This document shows positions 43,530 through 52,865 of a DNA stretch of 64,000 nucleotides, one piece after another. The DNA comes from Methanomethylovorans hollandica DSM 15978 (lineage in GTDB: Archaea > Halobacteriota > Methanosarcinia > Methanosarcinales > Methanosarcinaceae): the NCBI RefSeq assembly GCF_000328665.1, contig NC_019977.1:868001-932000 (forward strand), given 5' to 3'. Under the pieces are notes generated by a model. It was not told the DNA's origin, made no database searches, and saw only the letters and a program-made list of their open reading frames with translations. Position 1 is the first letter of the stretch. The number at the start of each line of letters is the position of its first letter. The position numbers and the translations under genes are program-made.

Positions 43530-43844
43530 ATGGCAAATGTAACTGTAAATTCGAATATATGTGGTTTTGTGCATAAGATCCATGGAGAAAAAGCTGGTAA
43601 AAATATAGTCATAGACATCGAAACTGATTGTGGGAAGATCAAAAAGATGTCGCATATGGAAATACCCATGGACCAGACGCTTGACATCAGGGACAATTAT
43701 GTTATGATAAAAGCCCAAGAGGCGCAATGCTCTTCAAACTGCCTTGTACCTTGTGGAATATTGCATGTATGCAGAATAGAAATGGGACTTCTGTCTTCAT
43801 CATTAGCTAAAAAGTCAGGAGATATCAACATTTCCTTTGAATAA
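43530..43844 (+). CDS. DUF6951-like small Cys-containing protein
   Basis: The 104-aa protein starts at ATG 43530 with GGAG seven bases upstream. Pattern: MANVTVNSNICGFVHKIHGE, DIETDCGKIKKM, then CSSNCLVPCGILHVCRIEMG with a Cys-rich cluster. It resembles a family of small archaeal/bacterial proteins (DUF6951) seen near corrinoid and Fe-S enzymes; recognition from memory of pattern, moderate certainty. Divergent from the permease, sharing the operator region. Confidence 0.65.
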   Translation: MANVTVNSNICGFVHKIHGEKAGKNIVIDIETDCGKIKKMSHMEIPMDQTLDIRDNYVMIKAQEAQCSSNCLVPCGILHVCRIEMGLLSSSLAKKSGDINISFE

Positions 43845-43898
43845 CTTGATCCTTTAAAAATACAAAGATCAGAACACATGTTTTATCTGAGGAAAAGA

Positions 43899-45869
43899 TC
43901 ATAGGAAAACTGCCTTGTTATTGTATGTTCCTCTGATAGCCATCATGGGATCTCCAACTCCCACGACTGTAATTCTTGTCTCTATCGGAGGATGAGGCCA
44001 GTTGTCAGGAGATGTTGTGTGCTTTGATACATTTATGATCGTATCTTCTTTTATTATACCGCATCGTTTCTCATAGTTAAGTACCTGGGAGTGACCCATT
44101 TTCGTAGCATAATCCACAGCATCACTATATCTTTCAAAACGTTCCCTGCCTTCAGAGGAAAATACAAGAAAGTCACTATCCGGATTCATCAAAGAAGCCG
44201 GTTTTATCATTATTTCCACCCTTTTTACACTTTTCCCGACAAGTGCCCCGACAGCATTCCCCACACTGGCAAATTGCGGAACCTGCACATCTGCATCGAT
44301 CAGGGATTTCAATTCATCCACATATGCAGAAACCGGCCCTCCAAGCAATACCACAGGAATATCTGTCTTGAACCTTGCAGGATAGTTACCGCTCAGAACT
44401 TCATCGATTGCATTTTGTGGAATAGTAGGTATAAGGAAGGACATTAGATCATGGGCCATATTAAAGGCAAAAAGGTCTTTGACATGTCTGCAGAACTCGT
44501 ATTTGCCCATGTTCGCATATTTTGACAGGTAAGTAGCTCCTGTTTCCGATGCTTCTTTGTTCCATTGCCCATATTCCCCAAGTACATGGAGCACATCTGT
44601 AGGCGTAAAGCCGATGGACTGTACAAGCCTTTTATTTATGAGCGAATCAATCGCTTTATCAACGAGCATCATTTCTCTTGCATCTGCCATATCAGTGAGT
44701 TCAACAATGGAAACCGGCTCATCACCTATTGAACTGAGTATCTCCTTTTCCTTTACCTGCAGGCCGGTAGCTTCATACTCAGTTCTGATCACAAACTTGG
44801 TCTGCTGATAGTTTTCGCCTGTGTCCTTACGCAAGACCATTTTACTATGTTTCAGTAAATGAAGAAAACCAGGGAAAAGCTCTGCTGCAACACACAGAGG
44901 AATAACTCTTCTGGGACCGATATGCACATTTTTATCTTTGACCCACACATGACTATCCCCTCCCAGAGCTGAAGTTTCCATAGTCATGGCTTTTACCCGT
45001 GTTTTCCAGCCACCCACCATGCAACCTTCGGAACTGATCTGGGGGATACCACCTTTTATTGATGATACGTCCGTGCTTGTTCCCCCCACATCAATAACTG
45101 CACAAGTGTCTACCTTTGCAAGGTAGGAGGCGCCGAGGATGCTTGCAGCCGGTCCTGAAAATATGGTTTCGATGGGCCTCTCCAATGCATCCTCTATATT
45201 GTAGACCGAACCATCACACTTGAGCATCAAGAGCCTTCCATCGATCCCTCTCTTCTTGATATCTAAAGCTACACCATTGACAAATTGACATGTGACAGGG
45301 ATCAGCTGCGCATTGAGAGCTGCAGTTACAGCTCTTTCATAAACTCCCAGTTCCTGTGAAAGCTCGTGCCCACACACGACCGGCAGGTCTGTGATACTAT
45401 GGATCATGCTCTTTACAGCAAGTTCATGCTCAGGGTTGCGGGTGCCAAAGTAAGCGGATACAGCATAGGCTGAAACCCAGGACCTGGATGCTTCTACATA
45501 CTCTCTGACAGCTTCAATGTCTAAGGGATACTCTTCTTCACCGTTAGTATCATGGCCCCCTGAAACAAAAATAATACTTTCAGCAGGATATACTTGATCG
45601 GTTGCCTGTTCTCCTACTAATATAAGTCCTACAGGCCTGCCGGTGTTTTCAAGAAGCGCATTTGTGGAAAGTGTCGTGGATACTGATACAAGATTAACAT
45701 CTTTCAGATATTGCTGGTCCAGTGAATCCAGAACATTCGTAATTCCCTGCTGGATGTCAGGGTAAGTGGTAAAAGATTTTTTTGCATCAATGACCGCTCC
45801 ATCAGACCCTCGTACAATAACAGCATCAGTATAAGTTCCCCCGGCATCAATCCCTAAACCATAATGCAT
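43899..45869 (-). CDS. Hydantoinase/oxoprolinase-family ATPase
   Basis: The ~656-aa protein starts at ATG 45869 (MHYGLGIDAGGTYTDAVIVR, AAGGTGG upstream). The ASKHA ATPase fold shows GIDAGGTYTDAV (phosphate 1), FSGPAASILGASYL, VIDVGGTSTDVSSI (phosphate 2) and VVLLGGPVSAYVDE (adenosine motif). It resembles the HyuA/OPLAH N-terminal half, stand-alone in many methanogens. Its substrate is unknown; related ATPases (RamA-like, MfnF) act in corrinoid reactivation and cofactor synthesis. A palindromic operator lies 107 nt upstream. Confidence 0.8.
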   Translation of the reverse strand: MHYGLGIDAGGTYTDAVIVRGSDGAVIDAKKSFTTYPDIQQGITNVLDSLDQQYLKDVNLVSVSTTLSTNALLENTGRPVGLILVGEQATDQVYPAESIIFVSGGHDTNGEEEYPLDIEAVREYVEASRSWVSAYAVSAYFGTRNPEHELAVKSMIHSITDLPVVCGHELSQELGVYERAVTAALNAQLIPVTCQFVNGVALDIKKRGIDGRLLMLKCDGSVYNIEDALERPIETIFSGPAASILGASYLAKVDTCAVIDVGGTSTDVSSIKGGIPQISSEGCMVGGWKTRVKAMTMETSALGGDSHVWVKDKNVHIGPRRVIPLCVAAELFPGFLHLLKHSKMVLRKDTGENYQQTKFVIRTEYEATGLQVKEKEILSSIGDEPVSIVELTDMADAREMMLVDKAIDSLINKRLVQSIGFTPTDVLHVLGEYGQWNKEASETGATYLSKYANMGKYEFCRHVKDLFAFNMAHDLMSFLIPTIPQNAIDEVLSGNYPARFKTDIPVVLLGGPVSAYVDELKSLIDADVQVPQFASVGNAVGALVGKSVKRVEIMIKPASLMNPDSDFLVFSSEGRERFERYSDAVDYATKMGHSQVLNYEKRCGIIKEDTIINVSKHTTSPDNWPHPPIETRITVVGVGDPMMAIRGTYNNKAVFL

Positions 45870-45975
45870 TCTTACCACCTTTTAAATGAGATATTGTTGA
45901 TCACCTTATTTTTTAGCTGTAACCAGATAAACAAAAAAGGGGAGAGTAAATATCGTTAATCTTTATACTTAAATA

Positions 45976-45999
45976 GTGTTTCAAAGATATTTAAAACAC
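45976..45999. promoter_or_regulatory. Palindromic operator upstream of hydantoinase-like gene
   Basis: GTGTTTCAAA-GATA-TTTAAAACAC (arms match 9 of 10) lies next to a TATA-like element (ATTTAAGTATAAAG on the minus strand, around 45961-45974). The half-site TTTCAA is shared with the operators at 28305, 32155 and 43448, so the gene is probably in the same regulon. Confidence 0.6.
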
Positions 46000-46205
46000 T
46001 TGCTTGAACTCTTGAAAAGGAAATTAGTGCAAAGTAGTTTATGGTACAAACCCTATGACCACTTTTTCTTATAGTCCTTAAATAGTGACATGCGTTCACA
46101 AATTTAATGTACTATATAATTTCTTGTGGATGATTGTTCACTGGTATTTAAAAGAAGATATTATATGATTACATATAAATAGCATAATTACTATGAGTAA
46201 TATTT

Positions 46206-46766
46206 ATGCACCTTCCCACACCAGATAGTATCCGGCAGAAAAGGAACGAACTTGGGCTTACCCAGAGTGAACTGGCAAAACGGGCAGGTGTAAGCCAGCC
46301 ACTGATAGCACGTATCGAAGCAGGCGATGTTGATCCGCGCCTTTCCGCTCTTAAACGCATTTTTGCCGCTTTCGATGAGAGCGAGAATGAAAGTCAAGTG
46401 GTGGCAAGGAATATTATGAACACCATGGTTATATCCATCAGTGCTGAAGAGCCGGTAGATGCCGCCGTTAAGATCATGGAAGAGAACGACATTTCGCAGA
46501 TCCCTGTGGTGGAGAATGGAGTGCCCATAGGGAGTATATCGGAAGAGACTATCGTTCGATCCATGACTGATAAAAAAGCTATGGAAGTCTCAAAGATGAA
46601 GATACGAGACCTCATGGGTGATACTTTCCCTGTTATCTCGCCCGGGACCCATGTAAAAGTGGTGTCCCATCTTCTCGAAACAACACCTGCAGTGATAGTT
46701 TTGGAAAGCGGGCAGATAGCAGGTGTTGTCACAAAACACGATCTTATGAAATTATTGCGCGGATGA
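46206..46766 (+). CDS. XRE-family regulator with two CBS domains
   Basis: The 186-aa protein has an N-terminal XRE helix-turn-helix (IRQKRNELGLTQSELAKRAG, VSQPLIARIEAGDVDPRLSA) and a C-terminal CBS pair (TMVISISAEEPVDAAVKIME, VENGVPIGSISEETIVRS, then GDTFPVISPGTHVKVVSHLL). CBS pairs bind adenosyl ligands, so this is probably a regulator sensing AMP/ATP/SAM. It heads a plus-strand run with the class V aminotransferase; target unknown. Confidence 0.9.
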   Translation: MHLPTPDSIRQKRNELGLTQSELAKRAGVSQPLIARIEAGDVDPRLSALKRIFAAFDESENESQVVARNIMNTMVISISAEEPVDAAVKIMEENDISQIPVVENGVPIGSISEETIVRSMTDKKAMEVSKMKIRDLMGDTFPVISPGTHVKVVSHLLETTPAVIVLESGQIAGVVTKHDLMKLLRG

Positions 46767-46879
46767 AGATATCCGCATTCATTATATATAAGGTATACAT
46801 TAAACAGGTCAAATCTTCAACAAATAGAAAAACATATCTTACAGCAAGATCCTTTTATCCAAGATTTCAGGCGATATAT

Positions 46880-48031
46880 ATGAATTTAGAAGATACTTTG
46901 CTTATGATGCCGGGGCCTGTGCCCGTTGCACCAAGGGTATTGAGAGCTATGTCAAAACCTATGATCAATCACAGGAGTAATGCATTCTCTGACATATATG
47001 ATGACTGCAGGCAGATATTAGCCGATGTTTTCAACACCAAGAACGATATTTTTGTACTCAGTGGGTCAGGCACTGCAGCTATGGAAGCTGCTGTGGGCTG
47101 CATCACAAACCCTGAAGACCGTATCATTGCTCTTGAGAATGGTAAATTCGGTGAAAGGTTCAAGAACATCGCAAAAAGGTATGGAAAGGTAGAGCCTCTT
47201 GCATATGAGTGGGGTGACTCCATAGATCTTGGACAGCTGGAAGAGAAGCTGGAGGAAGGAGCAAAGGCAGTCACATTAGTGCACAATGAAACATCAACGG
47301 GAATACTTAACCCTGCAAAAGAAGTAGGGAAACTTGCTAAGGAATACGGTGCACTCTTTATAATGGATGGTGTCACTTCTCTGGGTGGCGACCTTGTCAA
47401 GGTCGATGAATGGAATGTGGACATCGCTTTGGTAGGGTCACAGAAATGCCTGGCCACACCTCCGGGGCTGTCTGCCGTATCTGTGAGCAAGAAGGCATTT
47501 GAAGCCATGGATGAAATGGAGCGTATGCCTTATTATCTGGATCTTAAGGCCTACAAGAAGAGCAGTGAGAAAACCCTGAGAGAGACCCCCTATACCCCTG
47601 CAATACCCCTTTTCTATGCGCTGCAGGAAGCATTGCATATAATAAAAGAAGAGGGTATGGAAGCCAGGATAAAACGTCACTGTACTGAAGCTGCTGCTGT
47701 GAGGGCCGCTGTGGAGGCAATGGGAATAGAGATGTTGCCCAACCTCAAAGAACATAGTCATTATTCAAACACTGTAAGTGCAATGAAAGCACCCGAAGGT
47801 GTCACAGGCAATGATATCAAGAAGGATATGCAGGCAAGAGGTGTTGTAATCGCCGGTGGTCAGGACAGGCTCAGCGGCAAGATATTCCGCATAGGCAATA
47901 TGGGCAATGTCCAGCCTAAAGACATCCTGCTTACAGTTGCCGAGCTTGAGATAGTGCTCAAGAAGCGTGGTATTGTTTCCAGCGTAGGGGCCGGTATAGA
48001 GGCTGCAAGTGACGTGCTGGATACACTCTGA
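46880..48031 (+). CDS. Class V aminotransferase (serine-/alanine-glyoxylate type)
   Basis: The start is placed at ATG 46880 (MNLEDTLLMMPGPVPVAPRV), since the longer frame has a non-conserved leader. About 383 aa; PLP Lys in LVGSQKCLATPPGLSAVSVS, and VLSGSGTAAMEAAVG and VTLVHNETSTGILNPAKEVG typical of the AGAT/SPT group. In methanogens such enzymes make aspartate, serine or glycine; the specific substrate is not deduced. Followed by ribC after 12 nt. Confidence 0.85.
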   Translation: MNLEDTLLMMPGPVPVAPRVLRAMSKPMINHRSNAFSDIYDDCRQILADVFNTKNDIFVLSGSGTAAMEAAVGCITNPEDRIIALENGKFGERFKNIAKRYGKVEPLAYEWGDSIDLGQLEEKLEEGAKAVTLVHNETSTGILNPAKEVGKLAKEYGALFIMDGVTSLGGDLVKVDEWNVDIALVGSQKCLATPPGLSAVSVSKKAFEAMDEMERMPYYLDLKAYKKSSEKTLRETPYTPAIPLFYALQEALHIIKEEGMEARIKRHCTEAAAVRAAVEAMGIEMLPNLKEHSHYSNTVSAMKAPEGVTGNDIKKDMQARGVVIAGGQDRLSGKIFRIGNMGNVQPKDILLTVAELEIVLKKRGIVSSVGAGIEAASDVLDTL

Positions 48032-48514
<483 letters not shown>

Positions 48515-48568
48515 AAAATAATTTCAAAATATCTACATTGTTAAAACACAAGTAAAGGTGAATGTCAC

Positions 48569-48973
48569 ATGACCATAAATCTTGGATTTGTCATTGCAGA
48601 ATTTAACAGGGACCTTACCTATCAGATGGAACTGCTGGGTGAAGAACATGCCAAATTTCTGGGAGCCACAGTTAAGGAAAAAATACTTGTCCCGGGAGTA
48701 TATGATATGCCACTTGCCATAAAGAAGCTTTGTAAGAGAGAAGACATAGATGCCGTTGTGACCATTGGTTCTGTCATAGAAGGGGCTACTAAGCACGATG
48801 AGATAGTGGTCCAGCATGCTGCAAGAAAGATCACTGATCTTTCTCTGGAATATGAAAAGCCGGTCACTCTTGGGATTGCCGGCCCGGGGATGTCAAGGCT
48901 TGAGGCCCACGAACGTGTGGACTATGCAAAACGTGCCGTAGAGGCAGCAGTAAAATTAGTACAACGCCTCTGA
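48569..48973 (+). CDS. ribH: 6,7-dimethyl-8-ribityllumazine synthase
   Basis: The 134-aa protein has the lumazine synthase pattern [60 protein letters not shown] and [12 protein letters not shown]. It condenses 5-amino-6-ribitylaminouracil with dihydroxybutanone phosphate to lumazine, the substrate of RibC just upstream. Confidence 0.95.
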   Translation: MTINLGFVIAEFNRDLTYQMELLGEEHAKFLGATVKEKILVPGVYDMPLAIKKLCKREDIDAVVTIGSVIEGATKHDEIVVQHAARKITDLSLEYEKPVTLGIAGPGMSRLEAHERVDYAKRAVEAAVKLVQRL

Positions 48974-48998
48974 AGAAAAAATGATCCGAGGGATGCCT

Positions 48999-50141
48999 AT
49001 GGTTTCCACAAGACTTGCAAGGATGCAGGAATCTGCCACTATCAAAGCTGCCAACAGGGCCAGCGAGATGCTAAAACAGGGAATAGATGTTATCAATTTT
49101 AATCTTGGAGAGCCGGATTTCGATACTCCCGGGCACATATGTGATGCTGCTGCCGATGCTATGTACAGGGGGGAAACACACTATACTCCGGCAGCAGGTA
49201 TACCTGAACTGAGGGAAGCCATAGCCGAGAAACTGAGAGTCGAAAATGGGCTGGAGGCAAAAACATCGAATGTGCTCGTTACCCCTGGAGCAAAACAGGC
49301 CATATTCTCTATAATGATGTCAGTGCTTGGTGATGGTGAGGAGGCAATCCTTTTTGACCCTGCCTGGGTTTCATACGAAGCATGTATCCGTTTTGCAGGA
49401 GCGGAACCCGTATGGGTGCCCACGGACCCTGAAAATGGTTTTGAGCCCTATGATATAGGGGAATATATTACAGATAAAACGAAGATGATCGTAGTTAACA
49501 GTCCCTGTAATCCCACAGGCGGAGTATACCATAAAAAGATACTAAAATCTATTGCCGATCATGCTATTGACCACGATCTGCTTGTGCTTTCCGATGAGAT
49601 ATATGAAAAGATAACCTATGAAAAGGAACATATAAGCATAGGTGCTATGGATGGGATGCAGGACCGCACCATTACTGTTAATGGTTTTTCCAAGGCTTAC
49701 GCCATGACAGGCTGGAGACTTGGTTATGTATCTGCAGCACCGGATATATTTAAGGGCCTTCTGAAGATCCAGTCAAATTCAGTAAGTGGCGCCACAACAT
49801 TTGTCCAATTCGGAGGGGTGGCTGCATTAGAGGGAACCCAGAAGCCTGTATACGACATGGTGAAGGAATTCCATGCTAGAAGAGATATCCTTGTTGACGG
49901 CTTGAATTCAATTGGATTTAAGTGCCACAAACCAGATGGTGCTTTTTACGTGTTTGCCGATGTGAGTGAATTCGGGGACGGGGATCAGATAACGGATCAG
50001 CTTCTCAATGAAGCACATGTTTCAGTTACCCAGGGTTCATCTTTCGGAGAAAGCGGAAAGCAGTTCATAAGGCTTTCTTATGCGACATCCCAGCAACGCA
50101 TCCATGAAGGGCTGGAACGCATTGATGATATTCTCGGCTGA
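48999..50141 (+). CDS. Class I/II aminotransferase (aspartate-type)
   Basis: About 380 aa, start at ATG 48999 with GAGGG six bases upstream. Markers: INFNLGEPDFDTPGHI, THYTPAAGIPELREAI, VVNSPCNPTGGVY and the PLP Lys in VNGFSKAYAMTGWRLGYVSA. Probably aspartate or aromatic aminotransferase. It follows ribH closely (25 nt) and converges on ribL. Substrate undecided. Confidence 0.9.
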   Translation: MVSTRLARMQESATIKAANRASEMLKQGIDVINFNLGEPDFDTPGHICDAAADAMYRGETHYTPAAGIPELREAIAEKLRVENGLEAKTSNVLVTPGAKQAIFSIMMSVLGDGEEAILFDPAWVSYEACIRFAGAEPVWVPTDPENGFEPYDIGEYITDKTKMIVVNSPCNPTGGVYHKKILKSIADHAIDHDLLVLSDEIYEKITYEKEHISIGAMDGMQDRTITVNGFSKAYAMTGWRLGYVSAAPDIFKGLLKIQSNSVSGATTFVQFGGVAALEGTQKPVYDMVKEFHARRDILVDGLNSIGFKCHKPDGAFYVFADVSEFGDGDQITDQLLNEAHVSVTQGSSFGESGKQFIRLSYATSQQRIHEGLERIDDILG

Positions 50142-50144
50142 TCC

Positions 50145-50564
50145 TCAGCTGCATCTTTCTATTATTTTTTTAACGATCTTTGCACTGCTACACAGGGCAC
50201 ACTGTTCTGATTTTCCTATTCTTACAACAGTAGCGCAAGATCCTCTTTTTTGCAGTTCGCACTTAAGCTCTTTTTCATTGAAGTGCTGATCATACCCTAA
50301 AGCGATAACATCTGGTTTTATTTCTATAAGAGGTAAAAAAATATCTTCATCGCTTCCAAGTATTGCTTTATCTACCATCTTGAGAGCATTGATCATCTCT
50401 AATCTCTGATCTTCAGGTATCACTGGTTTGGGTTTATGCCTGATCATGGAATCCCTTGCAACAATGACATATAACTCATCCCCTAATGCCTTGCATTCTT
50501 TCAGGTATGTCAGATGCCCTGGATGCAACAGATCAAACGTCCCGGTTGCTAAGACCCTTATCAA
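50145..50564 (-). CDS. ribL: Archaeal FAD synthetase
   Basis: The 139-aa protein is a nucleotidyltransferase of the RibL/glycerol-3-phosphate cytidylyltransferase fold: VLATGTFDLLHPGHLTYLKE with the HxGH motif, VIVARDSMIRHKPKPVIPED, and IALGYDQHFNEKELKCELQK. RibL transfers AMP from ATP to FMN. Two Cys near the end (SEQCALCSS) match the RibL redox-sensitive Cys pair. Together with ribC and ribH nearby it completes riboflavin-to-FAD steps. Confidence 0.93.
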   Translation of the reverse strand: MIRVLATGTFDLLHPGHLTYLKECKALGDELYVIVARDSMIRHKPKPVIPEDQRLEMINALKMVDKAILGSDEDIFLPLIEIKPDVIALGYDQHFNEKELKCELQKRGSCATVVRIGKSEQCALCSSAKIVKKIIERCS

Positions 50565-50939
50565 TCATATCACCTGGAATAGTATGAGGTAGACGCATAC
50601 TACCTTTAATAATCTTATGCAGCCATGAAAATGCTTTTCAGATATATTTTTATATAAGGTTTCAGAACGACTCTGAAATATTACACACAAGTAGAAAACT
50701 TAAGAAGCGAGAGTGGGTAAAAGCATTAACCTTTGTTCTAACTGTCAAAGATAGCAAGAAGCAAAAGATGGACCCTCTGAGCCTAATACCGGAAATATAA
50801 TGATGTAGCGATCAACAAATGAGCTTGATATGCACGGCAAATTAATGTTTATTAATACATAATCTCTCTTGTTATAAATTACCGCATGTAATATATAGTT
50901 GTTCTAACTAATTATGTCCGAATTGCAAAGGTAGGTAGC
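50565..50939. other. Intergenic region with promoter for the homocysteine cluster
   Basis: 375 nt between divergent genes. TATA-like sequences are seen (for example TAATATATAGTT at 50889-50900, about 45 nt before ATG 50940). The rest was examined for structure and small genes; nothing convincing was found. Confidence 0.4.
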
Positions 50940-52442
50940 ATGGTAAAAAAATCTATCAGTGAGATCAATGGCAGGATCAAAGATGGAAGCGTCAATGTAG
51001 TTACTGCTGAAGAAATGGTTGGGATAGTTGCAGAGCTTGGCGCACAAGGAGCTGCAAAGGAAGTAGATGTGGTAACAACAGGCACTTTTGGTGCCATGTG
51101 TTCCTCAGGTGTGTTTCTTAACTTAGGTCATTCAGAACCTCCGATCAAGATGCAGAAAGTGTGGCTAAATGATGTGGAAGCATACACAGGAATAGCTGCA
51201 GTGGATGCATATATAGGAGCCACACAGGTATCAGATACACTTGGAATGGAATATGGTGGAGCGCATGTGATAGAAGATCTCATAAGAGGCAATACCATCG
51301 ATGTACATGCTATCTCTGCGGGAACCGATTGTTATCCCAGGAAGATCCTCGATACAACCCTTGACATCAATGACCTGAACCAGGCAATAATGATCAATCC
51401 CCGCAATGCATATCAAAAATATAATGCAGCTACGAACAGCACTTCTCAGAAACTATACACTTATATGGGGTCATTGATGCCTAATTTTGGGAATGTGACA
51501 TATTCAGGCGCAGGTGTATTATCACCTCTCTGCAATGACCCTGAATACAGAACCATTGGAACAGGCACTCGTATTTTCCTTGGAGGAGCAGAGGGGTACA
51601 TAATAGGACAGGGTACTCAACATTCCTCAAAGAGCGGGTTTGGCACGCTTATGGTCCAAGGTGACCTGAAAGAAATGGACCCAGAGTTCATACGGGCTTC
51701 CAGTTTCACAGGATATGGTGTGTCCCTGTATGTCGGAATGGGGATCCCAATACCTGTGCTTGACGAAAAAGTTGCACTGTCCACTGCAGTATCTGATGCT
51801 GACATTATTACCAACGTGATGGATTATGGTATACCCAGTCGTGACAGGCCCGTGGTAAGGCAGGTAACATATGAAGAGCTCAGGTCCGGCTCCATTGATA
51901 TCAAAGGACGTGAAGTTGCAACTTCTTCACTCTCAAGTTTCAAGCGCTCCAGGCAGATAGCATATATTTTGAAAGACTGGATATCCCATGGAGAATTCTT
52001 CCTTTCACAGGCATCAGAGAACTTGCCATCAGATTCTGTATCCAGGCCAATGAAGCAGACAAGAGGGACACCCATGGTAAAAGAGATCATGGCCAGGAAT
52101 GTGACGACCATCCATAAGAATGCCAGTGTATATGAAGCGGCCAAAAAAATCATGGATGTTTCTTTTAATCATTTGCCTGTAGTTACTGAAAACAATAATC
52201 TGGTAGGTATAGTCACTGCATGGGATATTTCAAAAGCTGTCGCACAGAACACATTTGACCTTGTGGAGAATATCATGACCCGGAAAGTAATAACTGCTAT
52301 GGATAGCGAGCAGGTGACCATTGCAGCCAGGAGGCTTGAGCAACATAAAGTATCAGCAATGCCTGTCGTGGATGAACAAAATCGTGTCATAGGCATCATT
52401 ACAAGCGATGATATAAGTATGCTTTTTGCCAGGAGGGACTGA
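50940..52442 (+). CDS. Homocysteine biosynthesis protein (DUF39-CBS, MA1821-type)
   Basis: The 500-aa protein has an N-terminal DUF39 domain (~1-370; TTGTFGAMCSSGVFLNLGHS, AISAGTDCYPRKILDTTLDI, LGGAEGYIIGQGTQHSS) and a C-terminal CBS pair (MVKEIMARNVTTIHKNASVY, VTENNNLVGIVTAWDISKAV). In Methanosarcina acetivorans the MA1821-MA1822 pair converts aspartate semialdehyde to homocysteine with sulfide; a conserved Cys of DUF39 is the likely active site. Followed directly by its ferredoxin partner, order and spacing as in MA1821-MA1822. Confidence 0.9.
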   Translation: MVKKSISEINGRIKDGSVNVVTAEEMVGIVAELGAQGAAKEVDVVTTGTFGAMCSSGVFLNLGHSEPPIKMQKVWLNDVEAYTGIAAVDAYIGATQVSDTLGMEYGGAHVIEDLIRGNTIDVHAISAGTDCYPRKILDTTLDINDLNQAIMINPRNAYQKYNAATNSTSQKLYTYMGSLMPNFGNVTYSGAGVLSPLCNDPEYRTIGTGTRIFLGGAEGYIIGQGTQHSSKSGFGTLMVQGDLKEMDPEFIRASSFTGYGVSLYVGMGIPIPVLDEKVALSTAVSDADIITNVMDYGIPSRDRPVVRQVTYEELRSGSIDIKGREVATSSLSSFKRSRQIAYILKDWISHGEFFLSQASENLPSDSVSRPMKQTRGTPMVKEIMARNVTTIHKNASVYEAAKKIMDVSFNHLPVVTENNNLVGIVTAWDISKAVAQNTFDLVENIMTRKVITAMDSEQVTIAARRLEQHKVSAMPVVDEQNRVIGIITSDDISMLFARRD

Positions 52443-52443
52443 A

Positions 52444-52830
52444 ATGAAGATAAGGATCATCATAAACCAGGACATTGTCACTAGACCGATCTTGGCAGAG
52501 GCTATACTGGAAACAGGCATTCCTCTTAACATTGCACAGGCGCATTTTGATTCAACGGCAGGCGAGATAGTTGCCGACATAAAGGATACCGAATACAAGA
52601 TGATCAAGCAGGCCCTGGTTTCCAGAGGAGCGGAAGTGCGTAAGCTTGACACCCCCATTAACTGGGACGAGGACGAGTGTGTAGAGTGCGGTGCCTGTGT
52701 TTCAGTATGCCCCACAAAGGTATTCTCAATGGATAAGGAATGGAACCTGGCAGTGGACACCACAAAATGTATCCAGTGTGGAACATGCATAGAAATGTGT
52801 CCGCATGATGCACTTTCCCTGGATGTCTAA
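52444..52830 (+). CDS. NIL-ferredoxin protein (MA1822-type)
   Basis: The 128-aa protein starts at ATG 52444 with AGGAGG overlapping the end of the previous gene. It has an N-terminal NIL/ACT-like domain ([20 protein letters not shown]) and two 4Fe-4S clusters, [16 protein letters not shown] and [16 protein letters not shown]. In Methanosarcina this partner is needed with the DUF39 protein for sulfide-dependent homocysteine synthesis. It is coupled to the DUF39 gene. Confidence 0.93.
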   Translation: MKIRIIINQDIVTRPILAEAILETGIPLNIAQAHFDSTAGEIVADIKDTEYKMIKQALVSRGAEVRKLDTPINWDEDECVECGACVSVCPTKVFSMDKEWNLAVDTTKCIQCGTCIEMCPHDALSLDV

Positions 52831-52865
52831 AGATAATTGAAAGTGATTGTCAGAAAGGAAAGTTA

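Noticed and set aside
50700-50860. Possible C/D-box small RNA upstream of the DUF39 gene
   Set aside because: ATGATGT-like and CTGA-like words occur but the spacing and flanking pairing of a C/D guide RNA are not convincing.
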